Shown here piece after piece: positions 47,610-56,060 of a DNA stretch of 64,000 bases (position 1 is its first letter; every line of letters begins with the position of its first letter). Location of the stretch: contig NZ_ATYR01000009.1 of NCBI RefSeq assembly GCF_000427785.1, positions 1 through 64,000 of the forward strand, read 5' to 3'. The notes beneath the pieces are model-generated. The model did no database searches. It worked only from the letters and a program-made list of their open reading frames with translations, and was not told the DNA's origin. A program made the position numbers and the translations under genes. Source of the DNA: Massilia alkalitolerans DSM 17462. Lineage in GTDB: Bacteria; Pseudomonadota; Gammaproteobacteria; Burkholderiales; Burkholderiaceae_D.

Positions 47610-48404
47610 TCAGCGCTCAGGGGCCTGCGCGCCGCCTGCGCGCAGCCGGTACCAGCCCATGCCGATCAGTTCGTACATGGCATACCAGGAGCGGCGCAAG
47701 CCCTCAGCACTGGGCACCCAGGCATGGATGCTGCGGGCCTGGCCGGTGAAGAACATGGTCGGTGCGTCGACCACCTCGAGTCCGGCGCGTTCGAACGCGG
47801 CGCGGGCGCGCGCCATGTGCATGGCATCGGTCACCAGCAGGACACGCCGGACCTCGTCCGCGCGCAGCAGCGCGGCGCTGTAGGCGGCATTTTCCGCGGT
47901 GTCGCGCGAACGTGCTTCGACCCATTGCACCGGCACGCCGAAATCCTCGCGCAAGGCGGTCGCCATCGCATCGGCCAGCGAATAAGCGCGTTCACCGGCG
48001 GGCGGCTCCCCGACGGTGCCGCCGCTGACCAGGATGGGCAGCTTCGTGCGCCGCTGCAGGTGGGCCGCGTAGCGCACGCGCGCCAGTGCGAAATAATCGG
48101 GGATGTCGCGGCCGCCGTACTCGGGGGCGTTACGCAGCCGTCCGGCCGCGAGCACGACGATCGCCTGGGCGCCGGCGCGTTCCGGCGCGTGCAGGGGCGC
48201 GGTCATCCGCTCCAGCGGCCTGACGAACAGCTCGGCCACCTTCGGCATCGACAGCAAGGCCAGTAACGCCAGCCCGGTTCCCGCGAGGCTGCGGCCGATG
48301 CGCGGCCAGCGGCGCCATAGCGCCAGGCCGATCAGGATCAGCAGGAACAGGTTGGCGGGGGGAAGAATCAGGCTGCGCGGGATGGCGTTGATCAGGTCGA
48401 GCAT
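47610..48404 (-). CDS. YdcF/ElyC-family membrane protein (DUF218)
   Basis: 264 residues. Two N-terminal membrane segments (about 12-30 and 40-55), then a DUF218 domain: AIVVLAAGRLRN, ILVSGGTVGEP, VQWVEARSRDTAENA, VLLVTDAMHMARARAAFERAGL. ElyC and SanA of this family affect envelope integrity at low temperature or with vancomycin. Function here is by family only. Lies between two pectin gene blocks without obvious link to them. Confidence 0.88.
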   Translation of the reverse strand: MLDLINAIPRSLILPPANLFLLILIGLALWRRWPRIGRSLAGTGLALLALLSMPKVAELFVRPLERMTAPLHAPERAGAQAIVVLAAGRLRNAPEYGGRDIPDYFALARVRYAAHLQRRTKLPILVSGGTVGEPPAGERAYSLADAMATALREDFGVPVQWVEARSRDTAENAAYSAALLRADEVRRVLLVTDAMHMARARAAFERAGLEVVDAPTMFFTGQARSIHAWVPSAEGLRRSWYAMYELIGMGWYRLRAGGAQAPER

Positions 48405-48484
48405 CGATGTCGGGTCGGGAACGGTGGCGTGGAGGCCCGCCCCCGGAATGCGAGGGCAGGCTGTCAGTCCGACATCCTAGCTCA

Positions 48485-50326
48485 TCAGGCCTGCAGGGTG
48501 GTGTTGTAGACCTTGCCCGCGATGGTGACCCTGCTCAGCTTGACGTTGCGGACGTTGTAGATGAACCAGGGCTGGTCCGCGTTCACCGGGGTGCCGAAGT
48601 CGCAGTCGGTGATGGTCACGTCGCGGATCGGCAGGATGTCGACCGGCTTGTCGCCGTTGTAGTCGAAGGCGACCGGGCCGAGCAGGAGCAGCGCCTGGTA
48701 GCAGGAGCGCGGGCCATCCGCCGTGGCAACGTTGCCGACCCTGACGCCCGAGATGTGGATGTGCTCCACGACCGGCGGGCGGGTGCGCACGTTGTCGGCG
48801 TTCGGCGCGTAGTCGCAGTCGAAGGTGATCACGGCGCCGGCTCCGGCGCCCACCGACTTCGGCTTGATCGGTGAGCCCGGGAGCGGGGTATAGAACTGCG
48901 GCTTCAGGTTGACCCCGTTCGGCATGGTCACGTTGCGCACGTAGAAGTGGCGCAGGAAGCCGCCGCGGTTCATGTTGGTCTTCAGGCGGATCGCGGTGTT
49001 GAGCGGGTCGGTCGCCCAATGCGTGTTGCGGAACTCGATGTCCTGCGCATACACGTGCTGGATCCCGCCCGCCATCTCGCTGCCCAGCGTGACGCCGCCG
49101 TGGCCGCTGTTCATGACGCAGTTCTGGATCACCACGTTCTGGGTCGGGCCGAACTGGGTGTCGAGGTTCTTGCCGGCCTTGATCGCGATGCAGTCGTCGC
49201 CGCTGTTGAAGGTGCAGCCGTCGACCAGCACGGTGTTGCAGGCTTCCGGGTCGAAGCCGTCGCTGTTCGGTCCCATGCTGTCCATGTGCACGCCGCGGAT
49301 CTCGACCTTGCTGCAGTTGACCGGGTGGTGCTGCCAGAACGGCGTCTGGTTCAGCTGGTAGCCCTGCATCAGCACATTGGTGCAGCCGATGAATTCGACC
49401 ATGCAGGGGCGCAGGTAGTGGCCGCGGCCGAACACCCGTTTTGCGGCCGGCACGCCCGCTTCCGACAGGGTCGGCAGGTAGGCTTCGTCGGTGCGCCACT
49501 TGTCGTTCTTGCCCTCCATGAGGGCGACCTGGGCGTCGTTCAGATGCGGGGCCACTGCCCGGATCGAGGAGGGATTGAGCGGGTTGACGGCGATCTGCGT
49601 GCGCTGCGGGTTGGGCGCCTTTCCTGCCACGCCCTTGCGCTTGCCTTTCCAGTCCCACCAGGTCTCGCCATCGGCGCGCGGCACGCCGCCCTGGCCGTCG
49701 AGGATGCTGGTCCAGTCTTCGCCGGTGAGGGCGATGTTGGTCTGGCCGTAGGCGTAGACCATCGGCGAATAGTTCAGGCAGTCGTTGCTCTGCCAGCGCG
49801 AGATCACCAGCTTGCCATTGGGGCCGCAGTCATAGTCGCCGTATTTGGCGAAGTCTTCCGGATCGTTGCTGAAGTAGACGTGGGCGCCCTTGGCCAGGTG
49901 CACGTTGACGTTGGATTTCAGGACGATCGGTCCCTTCACCAGCCAGTTACCGGCCGGGATCACGACCCGGCCGCCGCCCGCCACGCTGCAGGCGGCGATG
50001 GCCGCCGCGATCGCCGCGTAGCAGTCATGGGCGCCCGGCGCCGGCGTGCTGACCTTGCCCTCTTCGTGGTCGGCCACGTAGCCGCTCACCATGACCGCCT
50101 CGCAGGGCTTGGCGCCGTAGGCGGTAATGGAAAAATCGCGCTTGGGGAAGACGAGCGGCTTCTTGAACCCGTCGATGATGCTTTGGGCGCGCGCCCAGGG
50201 ATCGTCTTGTGCCACCTTGGTTCCTCCGCTTGCGGCGAGCGCCGGTCCCACAGCCAGGCCGGCCACCGATGCCGATGCAGCATACAGCAGCGAACGGCGT
50301 TGCGGATTGATGTGTCGCGTTGTCAT
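48485..50326 (-). CDS. Glycoside hydrolase family 28 (polygalacturonase type), exported
   Basis: 613 residues. Twin-arginine-like signal (NPQRRSLLYAASASVAGL). Same architecture and active-site motifs as the protein at 35791-37617: NSDGFDPEACN, NSGDDCIAIKAGKN, NSGHGGVTLGSEMAGGI and AIRLKTNMNRGGFLRH. Cleaves (oligo)galacturonides. Third gene of the minus-strand operon TonB receptor, PL1, GH28; only 11 bases separate it from the PL1 gene. Clear duplicate of the other GH28. Confidence 0.92.
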   Translation of the reverse strand: MTTRHINPQRRSLLYAASASVAGLAVGPALAASGGTKVAQDDPWARAQSIIDGFKKPLVFPKRDFSITAYGAKPCEAVMVSGYVADHEEGKVSTPAPGAHDCYAAIAAAIAACSVAGGGRVVIPAGNWLVKGPIVLKSNVNVHLAKGAHVYFSNDPEDFAKYGDYDCGPNGKLVISRWQSNDCLNYSPMVYAYGQTNIALTGEDWTSILDGQGGVPRADGETWWDWKGKRKGVAGKAPNPQRTQIAVNPLNPSSIRAVAPHLNDAQVALMEGKNDKWRTDEAYLPTLSEAGVPAAKRVFGRGHYLRPCMVEFIGCTNVLMQGYQLNQTPFWQHHPVNCSKVEIRGVHMDSMGPNSDGFDPEACNTVLVDGCTFNSGDDCIAIKAGKNLDTQFGPTQNVVIQNCVMNSGHGGVTLGSEMAGGIQHVYAQDIEFRNTHWATDPLNTAIRLKTNMNRGGFLRHFYVRNVTMPNGVNLKPQFYTPLPGSPIKPKSVGAGAGAVITFDCDYAPNADNVRTRPPVVEHIHISGVRVGNVATADGPRSCYQALLLLGPVAFDYNGDKPVDILPIRDVTITDCDFGTPVNADQPWFIYNVRNVKLSRVTIAGKVYNTTLQA

Positions 50327-50337
50327 GGTGTTTCCTT

Positions 50338-51474
50338 TTATTGGCCGGCGCCGGCGTGCGCGCGCACATGGGCGGGCACGGCATCGGCTGGGAGCGGGTT
50401 GAAGGGATAGGGTACGGTCCAGGAAGGCGTGCCGGCGCCGCAGGGCGCCAGCGCGGCGCCGTTCAGCAGCGAACCGGTATCCAGGAAGCTGCCGGCATCG
50501 GCGCCGGTAGCGAACGGACGCACGGCGTCGGCACAGGAGCGGCTGCCCGCGATCTCGAAGGCGTTCGCATGCGAGACGATGCGCGCCCCTTTCGCCACGC
50601 CGACGCTATAACCGTGGCGGTAGACCGGGTGCTTGCGGTCGCCGACGTAGTAATTGTTGAAGAGGTGGACCTGGCCGAAGCGCACGCGCGGCGAGCGGCT
50701 GGCGACGTGCTCGAACAGGTTGTTGCTGATCGTGACGCGCAGGCGCCCGGCGTCGTCCAGCGCCTTGTCGCTGGCGCCGATCAGCATGTTCTTGGCGTGC
50801 AGCGCGAAATGGTTGTACGAAACCGTCACGTAGTCGCTGCCCTCGCGGATGTCGAGCGAGCCGTCGTGGCACTGCTTGACCTTGCCGTGTTCGACCGGCA
50901 GCGTGTCGTCCGTGACCGGGGCATCGGTGAAGCTGTTGCGGTCGACCCAGACGTGGTGCGAGGCGATGATCGAAATGCCGTCGAAGTCGGCATTCCAGCC
51001 GCCCTCATCGCCATCCTGCGGGTCCCATTCGGGTGCGACGTCGCAGGGGTTGCGCAGCCTGAGCTTGCGGATGACGACCTGCGAGACCTTCGACACCTTC
51101 AGGTGCGCGTTGATGAAGCCCGCGTCCGGGCTTGTGCCGACCAGCGTGGTATGGGCGGGCAGCGCCACCAGGCCGCGCTTGGCCTGGTCGGCCTTGCTCG
51201 CATAGGGACGGCCTTCGCCCATGTCGATGAGGCCGGCCACCTGCACGATGCGGCTGCCCTGGATGCCCTTTCCCAGCGCCTGGCGCAGTTGCGCGGCATC
51301 GGTGACGGTGAAGACGTTGGCGGCCGGGGCATCGGCGCCGCCGCGGGTGCCGCCGGCCTGGGCGGCCCAGCCGTCGGGTGGCGCCGCCTGGCGAATGGAG
51401 AAATCGGGAGAAGCCGCGAGCGCGTGGCTTGCAAGTGCGCCCGACAAGATCAGGGCGAAGGGAAGGTGCTTCAT
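50338..51474 (-). CDS. Pectate lyase, family PL1, exported
   Basis: 378 residues from ATG 51474, with signal peptide (MKHLPFALILSGALASHALA). Right-handed beta-helix with PL1 features: DGWAAQAGGTRGG, HTTLVGTSPDAGF, HHVWVDRNSFTDAP, DGSLDIREGSDYVTVSYNHF, and the arginine-containing ASRSPRVRFGQVHLFNNYY. Cleaves polygalacturonate by beta-elimination with calcium. The same domain is fused to a pectinesterase at 56061-59249. The ribosome binding site is not clear; a strong hairpin lies in front of it. Confidence 0.93.
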   Translation of the reverse strand: MKHLPFALILSGALASHALAASPDFSIRQAAPPDGWAAQAGGTRGGADAPAANVFTVTDAAQLRQALGKGIQGSRIVQVAGLIDMGEGRPYASKADQAKRGLVALPAHTTLVGTSPDAGFINAHLKVSKVSQVVIRKLRLRNPCDVAPEWDPQDGDEGGWNADFDGISIIASHHVWVDRNSFTDAPVTDDTLPVEHGKVKQCHDGSLDIREGSDYVTVSYNHFALHAKNMLIGASDKALDDAGRLRVTISNNLFEHVASRSPRVRFGQVHLFNNYYVGDRKHPVYRHGYSVGVAKGARIVSHANAFEIAGSRSCADAVRPFATGADAGSFLDTGSLLNGAALAPCGAGTPSWTVPYPFNPLPADAVPAHVRAHAGAGQ

Positions 51475-51491
51475 CGGGGAAGAGAATATGC

Positions 51492-51522
51492 GCAGGGCGG
51501 ACGGGTCAAGCGTCCGCCCTGC
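51492..51522 (-). terminator. Hairpin between the TonB receptor and pectate lyase genes
   Basis: Twelve-base perfect stem GCAGGGCGGACG/CGTCCGCCCTGC with a seven-base loop, no U-tract. In an operon this could protect the receptor mRNA end and lower expression of the genes after it. Confidence 0.6.
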
Positions 51523-51544
51523 GTTGGTCACGATCTGAAGACGC

Positions 51545-54352
51545 TTAGAACGTGTAGTCCGCGCGCAGCGTGAAGGCGCGCCCGATCGGCTTGGCGATGT
51601 TCTGCGCAAACACGACACGCGAGGACAGGCGCTGGTTCGACAGTGGCGGCTCTTCGTCGAACAGGTTGTTCACGCCGGCGCCGATCTTGAGCTGCTTGTT
51701 CACCTTCCAGCTGGTCGACAGGTTGTACACGCGGTACGGTGCGATCACGTTGTAGAACGGCTGGCCCGGCTGCTGGGTCGGCAGCGCGTTGGTGTCCTCG
51801 TAGCTCGACGTGTACTGCTGCGTCAGCTGGGCGAAGAACGGACCATAGTTCCAGTTCACGCGCGCCTGGCTCTTCCACTTGAAGATGTAGGTGTTGGCCG
51901 AAGTCGAACCGGTGGACAGGGCGCCGATCCGGCCGACGCTGTCGACCCATGGGCTGCCGACGTCGTTCTGGCCTTCGTACTTGTCGGTATAGGTGCCGTC
52001 CATCGAGAAGCCGAAGCGGCCCCAGTTCTTGGTCGGGTACGAGTAGTTCAGGCTCAGGTCGATGCCCTGGGTCTTCAGGCCACCCATGTTCAGGCGCGTC
52101 TTCGTGATATACGCAAGCGTGCCGTCCGGGTTACGCACGAACAGGTCCTGGTAGCGCGCCAGGTTGTCGAAGATCGAATCTTCGTTGATCTGCGCGATCG
52201 TCCCCTTCATGTCGATCTTCCAGAAGTCGACGGTAGCGACGAAGTTCTTGACCGGTTCGATCACGAAGCCGATGGTGTAAGTCTTCGACTTCTCCGGCTG
52301 CAGGTCCGGGTTGGCGCCGGTGAGCGTGGTCAGGCGCGTATTGCAGACGCGCTCTGCGTCCAGGCCCAGGCCGGCATAGCGCGGATCGGTGGTCAGGGTG
52401 CCGGAGCCGGCCACGTTCGGCGTGGCGCTCGGGCACAGCAGCGGATCGTCCCAGCTCGAGGTCGACGGCGTCAGCGTGCGCGGCACACCGTACAGCTCGG
52501 GCAGGGTCGGCGCGCGGAAGCCGGTGCTGACCGTGCCGCGTACCATCAGCTGTTTCATCGGCTGGTAGCGGAAGCTGGCCTTCGGATTCCAGGTCGAACC
52601 GAAGTCGCTGAAATGGTCGCCGCGCACGGCGAAGTTCAGGTTCAGCTCCTTCGTGACCGGCGCATCGAGTTCGGCATACAGGCCGGCGACGCGGCGCGCG
52701 CCGCTCGGGTTGTTGCCCGGCGAGCCCGAAACGCGCCACACCACCTCGTCGGCGATCATGCGCGCATCTTCCTCGTAGGTTTCACGGTGCCAGTCGCCGC
52801 CCACGGCCAGGCCCAGGGAGCCGCCCGGCAGGTCCATCAGGGTGCGGCTCAGGTTGAAGTCGAGGCCATAGTGGCGCACGTCGGCCACGCGGAAGTCCTC
52901 GCCGTCGGCCGAGATGCTGTCGAGATAGGCACGGCCGGCGGCATCCTGGGCGCCGAACGGGTTCAGGATGCCGTTGGCGACGCCGGCGTACACGCCCGGC
53001 GTGCGCACGAAGTTTTCCTTGAAGCCGGTGTCGCGGTGGCTGTAGCCGTAGGAGCCGCCAACGCGGTAGTCCCAGCCCTTGATCTGGCCTTCGTCGGCAA
53101 CCACCAAACGGGCATTCTTTTGCACGTCGTGCAGCTTGGCTGCGCCCAGCTCGTCCAGGCTCCAGGTCAGCGCCAGGTCTTCGCCGTTCAGGCCGGCCAC
53201 GGCCGGCACGCCGCCGCTGCCGCCCGGGTACCACTTGCTGGCCTTGGTGATCATCAGGGGCTTGCGCGAAGCGGTCCGGACGTCGTAGTTGGTGTTCGCG
53301 CCGAAGGGCTGCGGCGGGCTGATGGCGTCGATGTAGGAGCGCGACAGGTTCAGTTCCACCGTCAGCACGCCGCCGTCGCCATGCGCCAGGCTACCCTTGG
53401 TGAACAGGGTGACCTGCTGGTTTTCCGGCAGCAGCTGCGGGTAGATGGTCGGGTCGGTGATGCAGGTCTTGCCGCCGTTGGCATTGGTGCGGGTCGACGG
53501 CACCGTGGTCTGCGGCAGGCCCGGCGCCACGCAGCCGGAGGCGAAATACGGGTTGCCGGTGATGTTGGCCGACTTGCCGTTGCGGTAGATCGTGTAGTTC
53601 GCAGGCGATGCCGAGCCGCCCGAGGTGTTCGAGGTGAACGGGTTGCCGCCGAGGGCAGCCAGCTTGACCGGATCCCAGATGTTCGGGCGGTCCTTCTGCA
53701 TCAGCGACTCGCGGCGCTGGGCGCTGAAGGCGGTGTAGACGTTCCAGCCGTCGGTGGCCATGTCGCCCTTGCCGGCGACGAGGGTCACGCGCTTCTGGTC
53801 GCCGCCGCCGGATTGTTCCGGCTGCACCGTGCTGGCGTGGACGGTCACGTCCTTGACCGATTTCTTGGTGATGAAGTTGACCACGCCGGCAATCGCGTCG
53901 GTGCCGTACAGGGCCGATGCGCCGTCACGCAGCACTTCGACGCGCTCGATGGCCGCCATCGGGATCACGTCGACGTTGACCGAACTGGCGCCCAGCGCCT
54001 CGTTGGCCAGGCGGCGGCCGTTCAGCAGCACCAGGGTACGGTTGGTGTTCAGGCCGCGCATGTTGATCATGGTGCCGCCGCCGCCGCCGCCGACCGGTTC
54101 GTTGGTCGCCGCGACGGTCAGGGCCACGGCGACTTCCGTCATCGTGGTCAGGCCCTGGTTGGTCAGTTCTTCGGCCTTGTAGGTGGTCAGCGGAAGGGCA
54201 TTCTCGGTGGCGAGGCGCTTGATCGAGGAACCGGTCACTTCGACGCGCTGCATCGGCGCTTCCTGCGCGATGGCGGTGTTGGTCAGGGTCAGGACTGCGG
54301 CAGTGATTGCCGACAGAAGGAAGCGTGGTTCGGTGATACGAGTTTGTTTCAC
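51545..54352 (-). CDS. TonB-dependent receptor (probable oligogalacturonide uptake)
   Basis: 935 residues from GTG 54352, which has AGGAG seven bases upstream. Signal peptide ends near AIAQ; TonB box-like MQRVEVTGS follows. Plug domain about 45-180: NMRGLNTNRTLVLLNGRRLAN, GASALYGTDAIAGVVNFITK. Then a 22-strand barrel, closing with RAFTLRADYTF. Imports oligomers across the outer membrane with TonB energy; substrate inferred from the co-transcribed pectate lyase and GH28. Its long upstream region has four operator half-sites or dyads. Confidence 0.92.
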   Translation of the reverse strand: MKQTRITEPRFLLSAITAAVLTLTNTAIAQEAPMQRVEVTGSSIKRLATENALPLTTYKAEELTNQGLTTMTEVAVALTVAATNEPVGGGGGGTMINMRGLNTNRTLVLLNGRRLANEALGASSVNVDVIPMAAIERVEVLRDGASALYGTDAIAGVVNFITKKSVKDVTVHASTVQPEQSGGGDQKRVTLVAGKGDMATDGWNVYTAFSAQRRESLMQKDRPNIWDPVKLAALGGNPFTSNTSGGSASPANYTIYRNGKSANITGNPYFASGCVAPGLPQTTVPSTRTNANGGKTCITDPTIYPQLLPENQQVTLFTKGSLAHGDGGVLTVELNLSRSYIDAISPPQPFGANTNYDVRTASRKPLMITKASKWYPGGSGGVPAVAGLNGEDLALTWSLDELGAAKLHDVQKNARLVVADEGQIKGWDYRVGGSYGYSHRDTGFKENFVRTPGVYAGVANGILNPFGAQDAAGRAYLDSISADGEDFRVADVRHYGLDFNLSRTLMDLPGGSLGLAVGGDWHRETYEEDARMIADEVVWRVSGSPGNNPSGARRVAGLYAELDAPVTKELNLNFAVRGDHFSDFGSTWNPKASFRYQPMKQLMVRGTVSTGFRAPTLPELYGVPRTLTPSTSSWDDPLLCPSATPNVAGSGTLTTDPRYAGLGLDAERVCNTRLTTLTGANPDLQPEKSKTYTIGFVIEPVKNFVATVDFWKIDMKGTIAQINEDSIFDNLARYQDLFVRNPDGTLAYITKTRLNMGGLKTQGIDLSLNYSYPTKNWGRFGFSMDGTYTDKYEGQNDVGSPWVDSVGRIGALSTGSTSANTYIFKWKSQARVNWNYGPFFAQLTQQYTSSYEDTNALPTQQPGQPFYNVIAPYRVYNLSTSWKVNKQLKIGAGVNNLFDEEPPLSNQRLSSRVVFAQNIAKPIGRAFTLRADYTF

Positions 54353-54738
54353 TTGAAGTCTCCTGCTCAAATCAGAATTGCGTCCGGGTGTGTCCCTGGA
54401 TCGCGCGAAGGGATACGCCAGGTATCCGCGCGGTGGTGACGAGGTCACTGCCGTCCAATGCACAGCGCTGTGGTCCGCGGCAGGCCATCCTCGTGCGACG
54501 GCGGAAGGGATCAGCAGATGATTAATTGGTCTGTAGCGGATTCTACTTTGGTCTGACCGCTTTCGCAATCTGGACGAACCACTTATTTTCTGGTCTGTTC
54601 GTAAATACGAGGCGGCTGGGCCAATTATTTAAACAGCAATATTCTCTCGCAACAGGAAGGCGACCTGGAAACGCAGGGAGGGGAGCGAGCGGCGAGACGG
54701 GTGGGCAGCCGGGCCGATGGCCCGGCCCGAACAAGGAA
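54353..54738. other. Regulatory region between the receptor operon and the GntR gene
   Basis: About 386 bp without a gene. The part next to the receptor is GC-rich leader; the part at 54520-54620 is AT-rich and contains the operator cluster. Both flanking genes read to the left, so this is the receptor-operon promoter plus the 3' region of the regulator gene. Confidence 0.6.
54526..54600. promoter_or_regulatory. Operator cluster upstream of the receptor operon
   Basis: Contains TTGGTCTGACCGC (54548-54560), a near match to the locus dyad TTGGTCNGACCAA, plus weaker copies TTGGTCTG (54526-54533), TGGACGAACCA (54571-54581) and CTGGTCTGTTC (54590-54600). Spacing of about 20 bp suggests several dimers side by side. 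Confidence 0.65.
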
Positions 54739-55437
54739 TCAGCCGCGCGAGAAAGTGCGGGTCACGCGGTCGAGGTGGGCGCGCATGGCGGTGCGGGCAC
54801 CGGCCACGTCGTGCGAGGCGATGGCGGCGAAGATGTTGCGGTGGTCGATCAGGGTCTGCTGGCGCAGTTCTTCGGTCTGGAAGTGTTCCTTCAGCTTGTG
54901 CCAGAGCGAGCCGCGCTGGCTCCACAGGTATTCGATCACTCCGACCATCGCGCTGTTGCCGGTGGCGCGCGCGATCGCCAGGTGGAAGTTGCGGTCGGCC
55001 GATTCGTTTCCGCTGCGGTCTTCGTGGTGCTGCTCCATCTCTTCCACCGCGCGCAGGATGGCGTCGATGGCCGAATCGCTGGCGTGCTTCGCGGCCAGCG
55101 CCGCGACTTCGACCTCGATCAGGCGGCGCGCGGCCAGCACTTCGAACGGCCCGGGGCCGGCGGTCGGCACCTCGGCCTGGGGCTGGGCCTGTTCGCTGAC
55201 GTAGACCCCCGAGCCGCCGCGCACTTCGACCGTGCCGCCCAGTTCCAGCGCGATCAGGGCTTCGCGCAGCGAGGTGCGGCTGACCCCGAGCTTGGTGGCC
55301 AGCTCGCGTTCGGCCGGCAAGCGCTCGCCCGGGCGGATGTTTTCGGCGCGGATCAGTTCCTCGATCTTGGCCGAGACCACCCGGTACAGCCGTGGCTCGT
55401 TGACGCTGTTGTCGTTCAGCGCAGCGGATTTCTTCAT
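54739..55437 (-). CDS. GntR-family transcriptional regulator, FadR subfamily (FCD domain)
   Basis: 232 residues. Winged HTH about 15-80: IEELIRAENIRPGERLPAERELATKLGVSRTSLREALIALE then GSGVYVS. FCD ligand domain about 100-225 with metal-binding pattern: an Asp/Asn-type start, FHLAIARATGNSAMV and DHRNIFAAIASHDVAGA containing the His ligands. FadR-type regulators bind TGGTCNGACCA-like dyads, which recur through this locus; so it is the best candidate for the pectin regulon repressor, with galacturonate or a downstream acid as effector. Candidate copies also precede its own start (55491-55525). Confidence 0.9.
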   Translation of the reverse strand: MKKSAALNDNSVNEPRLYRVVSAKIEELIRAENIRPGERLPAERELATKLGVSRTSLREALIALELGGTVEVRGGSGVYVSEQAQPQAEVPTAGPGPFEVLAARRLIEVEVAALAAKHASDSAIDAILRAVEEMEQHHEDRSGNESADRNFHLAIARATGNSAMVGVIEYLWSQRGSLWHKLKEHFQTEELRQQTLIDHRNIFAAIASHDVAGARTAMRAHLDRVTRTFSRG

Positions 55438-55514
55438 CGATGGGTCCGTCGTTTGTAAATATGGTGGCCGATGCCAAACCAGCGATCTTAGTTTGGTGCG
55501 GGTATTGTTGCAAG

Positions 55515-55525
55515 TGGACCAACCA
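55515..55525. promoter_or_regulatory. Candidate autoregulatory site of the GntR gene
   Basis: TGGACCAACCA, flanked by A/T, with TTTGGTGCG about 20 bp away (55492-55500). Weaker than the other copies; kept because of its position before the regulator gene. Confidence 0.4.
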
Positions 55526-55533
55526 ATTATAAG

Positions 55534-55956
55534 TCAACAGTGTGGCATTGCCGCTTGCGACTGTGCTTTTCGGTCATTATCCAGGCTGTCGAGCAGCTCC
55601 CGCAATTCCAGGATGTCTGCGGACGACAGCTTGCCCTGTTTGCCAAACTGCGCAACGAGCAGCGCGATGCGCCCGCCGAACAGGCGCTGCACCAGGCTTT
55701 CGCTCTCGCGCGCCAGCCAGGCCTCGCGCGGCAGCACCGCGTGGTAGAGGAAGCGGCGGCCATCCTTCTGGGCCGCGATCGCCCCCTTCTTGAGCAGGCG
55801 GTTGAGCAGGGTCTTGACGGTGGCGGTCTGCCAGTGCTGGCTTTCCGATAGCGCGACGACCACCTGTTCGGCCACCACCGGGCCGGGCGCGCGCCACAGC
55901 ACTTCCATGACGTGCGACTCGGCGTCGCTGATATTGATGGGGGAAGGATTCGACAT
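55534..55956 (-). CDS. BlaI/MecI/CopY-family transcriptional repressor
   Basis: 140 residues from ATG 55956 (MSNPSPINISDAESHVMEVLW). The frame stays open to an ATG at 55986, but that start would lie within the operators. Winged helix about 10-80: SDAESHVMEVLWRAPGPVVAEQVV, QTATVKTLLNRLLKKGAIAAQKDGRRFLYHA; C-terminal dimerisation helices about 85-130. BlaI-type repressors normally work with a BlaR1-type membrane protease, but none is in the window. Two TACA-N2-TGTA dyads sit right upstream, so autoregulation is likely. Target genes unknown. Confidence 0.88.
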   Translation of the reverse strand: MSNPSPINISDAESHVMEVLWRAPGPVVAEQVVVALSESQHWQTATVKTLLNRLLKKGAIAAQKDGRRFLYHAVLPREAWLARESESLVQRLFGGRIALLVAQFGKQGKLSSADILELRELLDSLDNDRKAQSQAAMPHC

Positions 55957-55968
55957 GACAGCACCATT

Positions 55969-55978
55969 TACAGTTGTA
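55969..55978. promoter_or_regulatory. BlaI-type operator 1
   Basis: TACAGTTGTA, matching the TACA-N2-TGTA core of BlaI/MecI operators, 13 bases before the repressor start. Confidence 0.78.
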
Positions 55979-55993
55979 ATCTTCATTTAGGAT

Positions 55994-56003
55994 TACATCT
56001 GTA
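55994..56003. promoter_or_regulatory. BlaI-type operator 2
   Basis: TACATCTGTA, same core, centre exactly 25 bp from operator 1. Two spaced dyads are usual for this family. Confidence 0.78.
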
Positions 56004-56060
56004 AACGGGGCTGTCAAGCGCTGCGCGCGCCTTGATGCGGCCGGGATGGCCGCTATTTCC

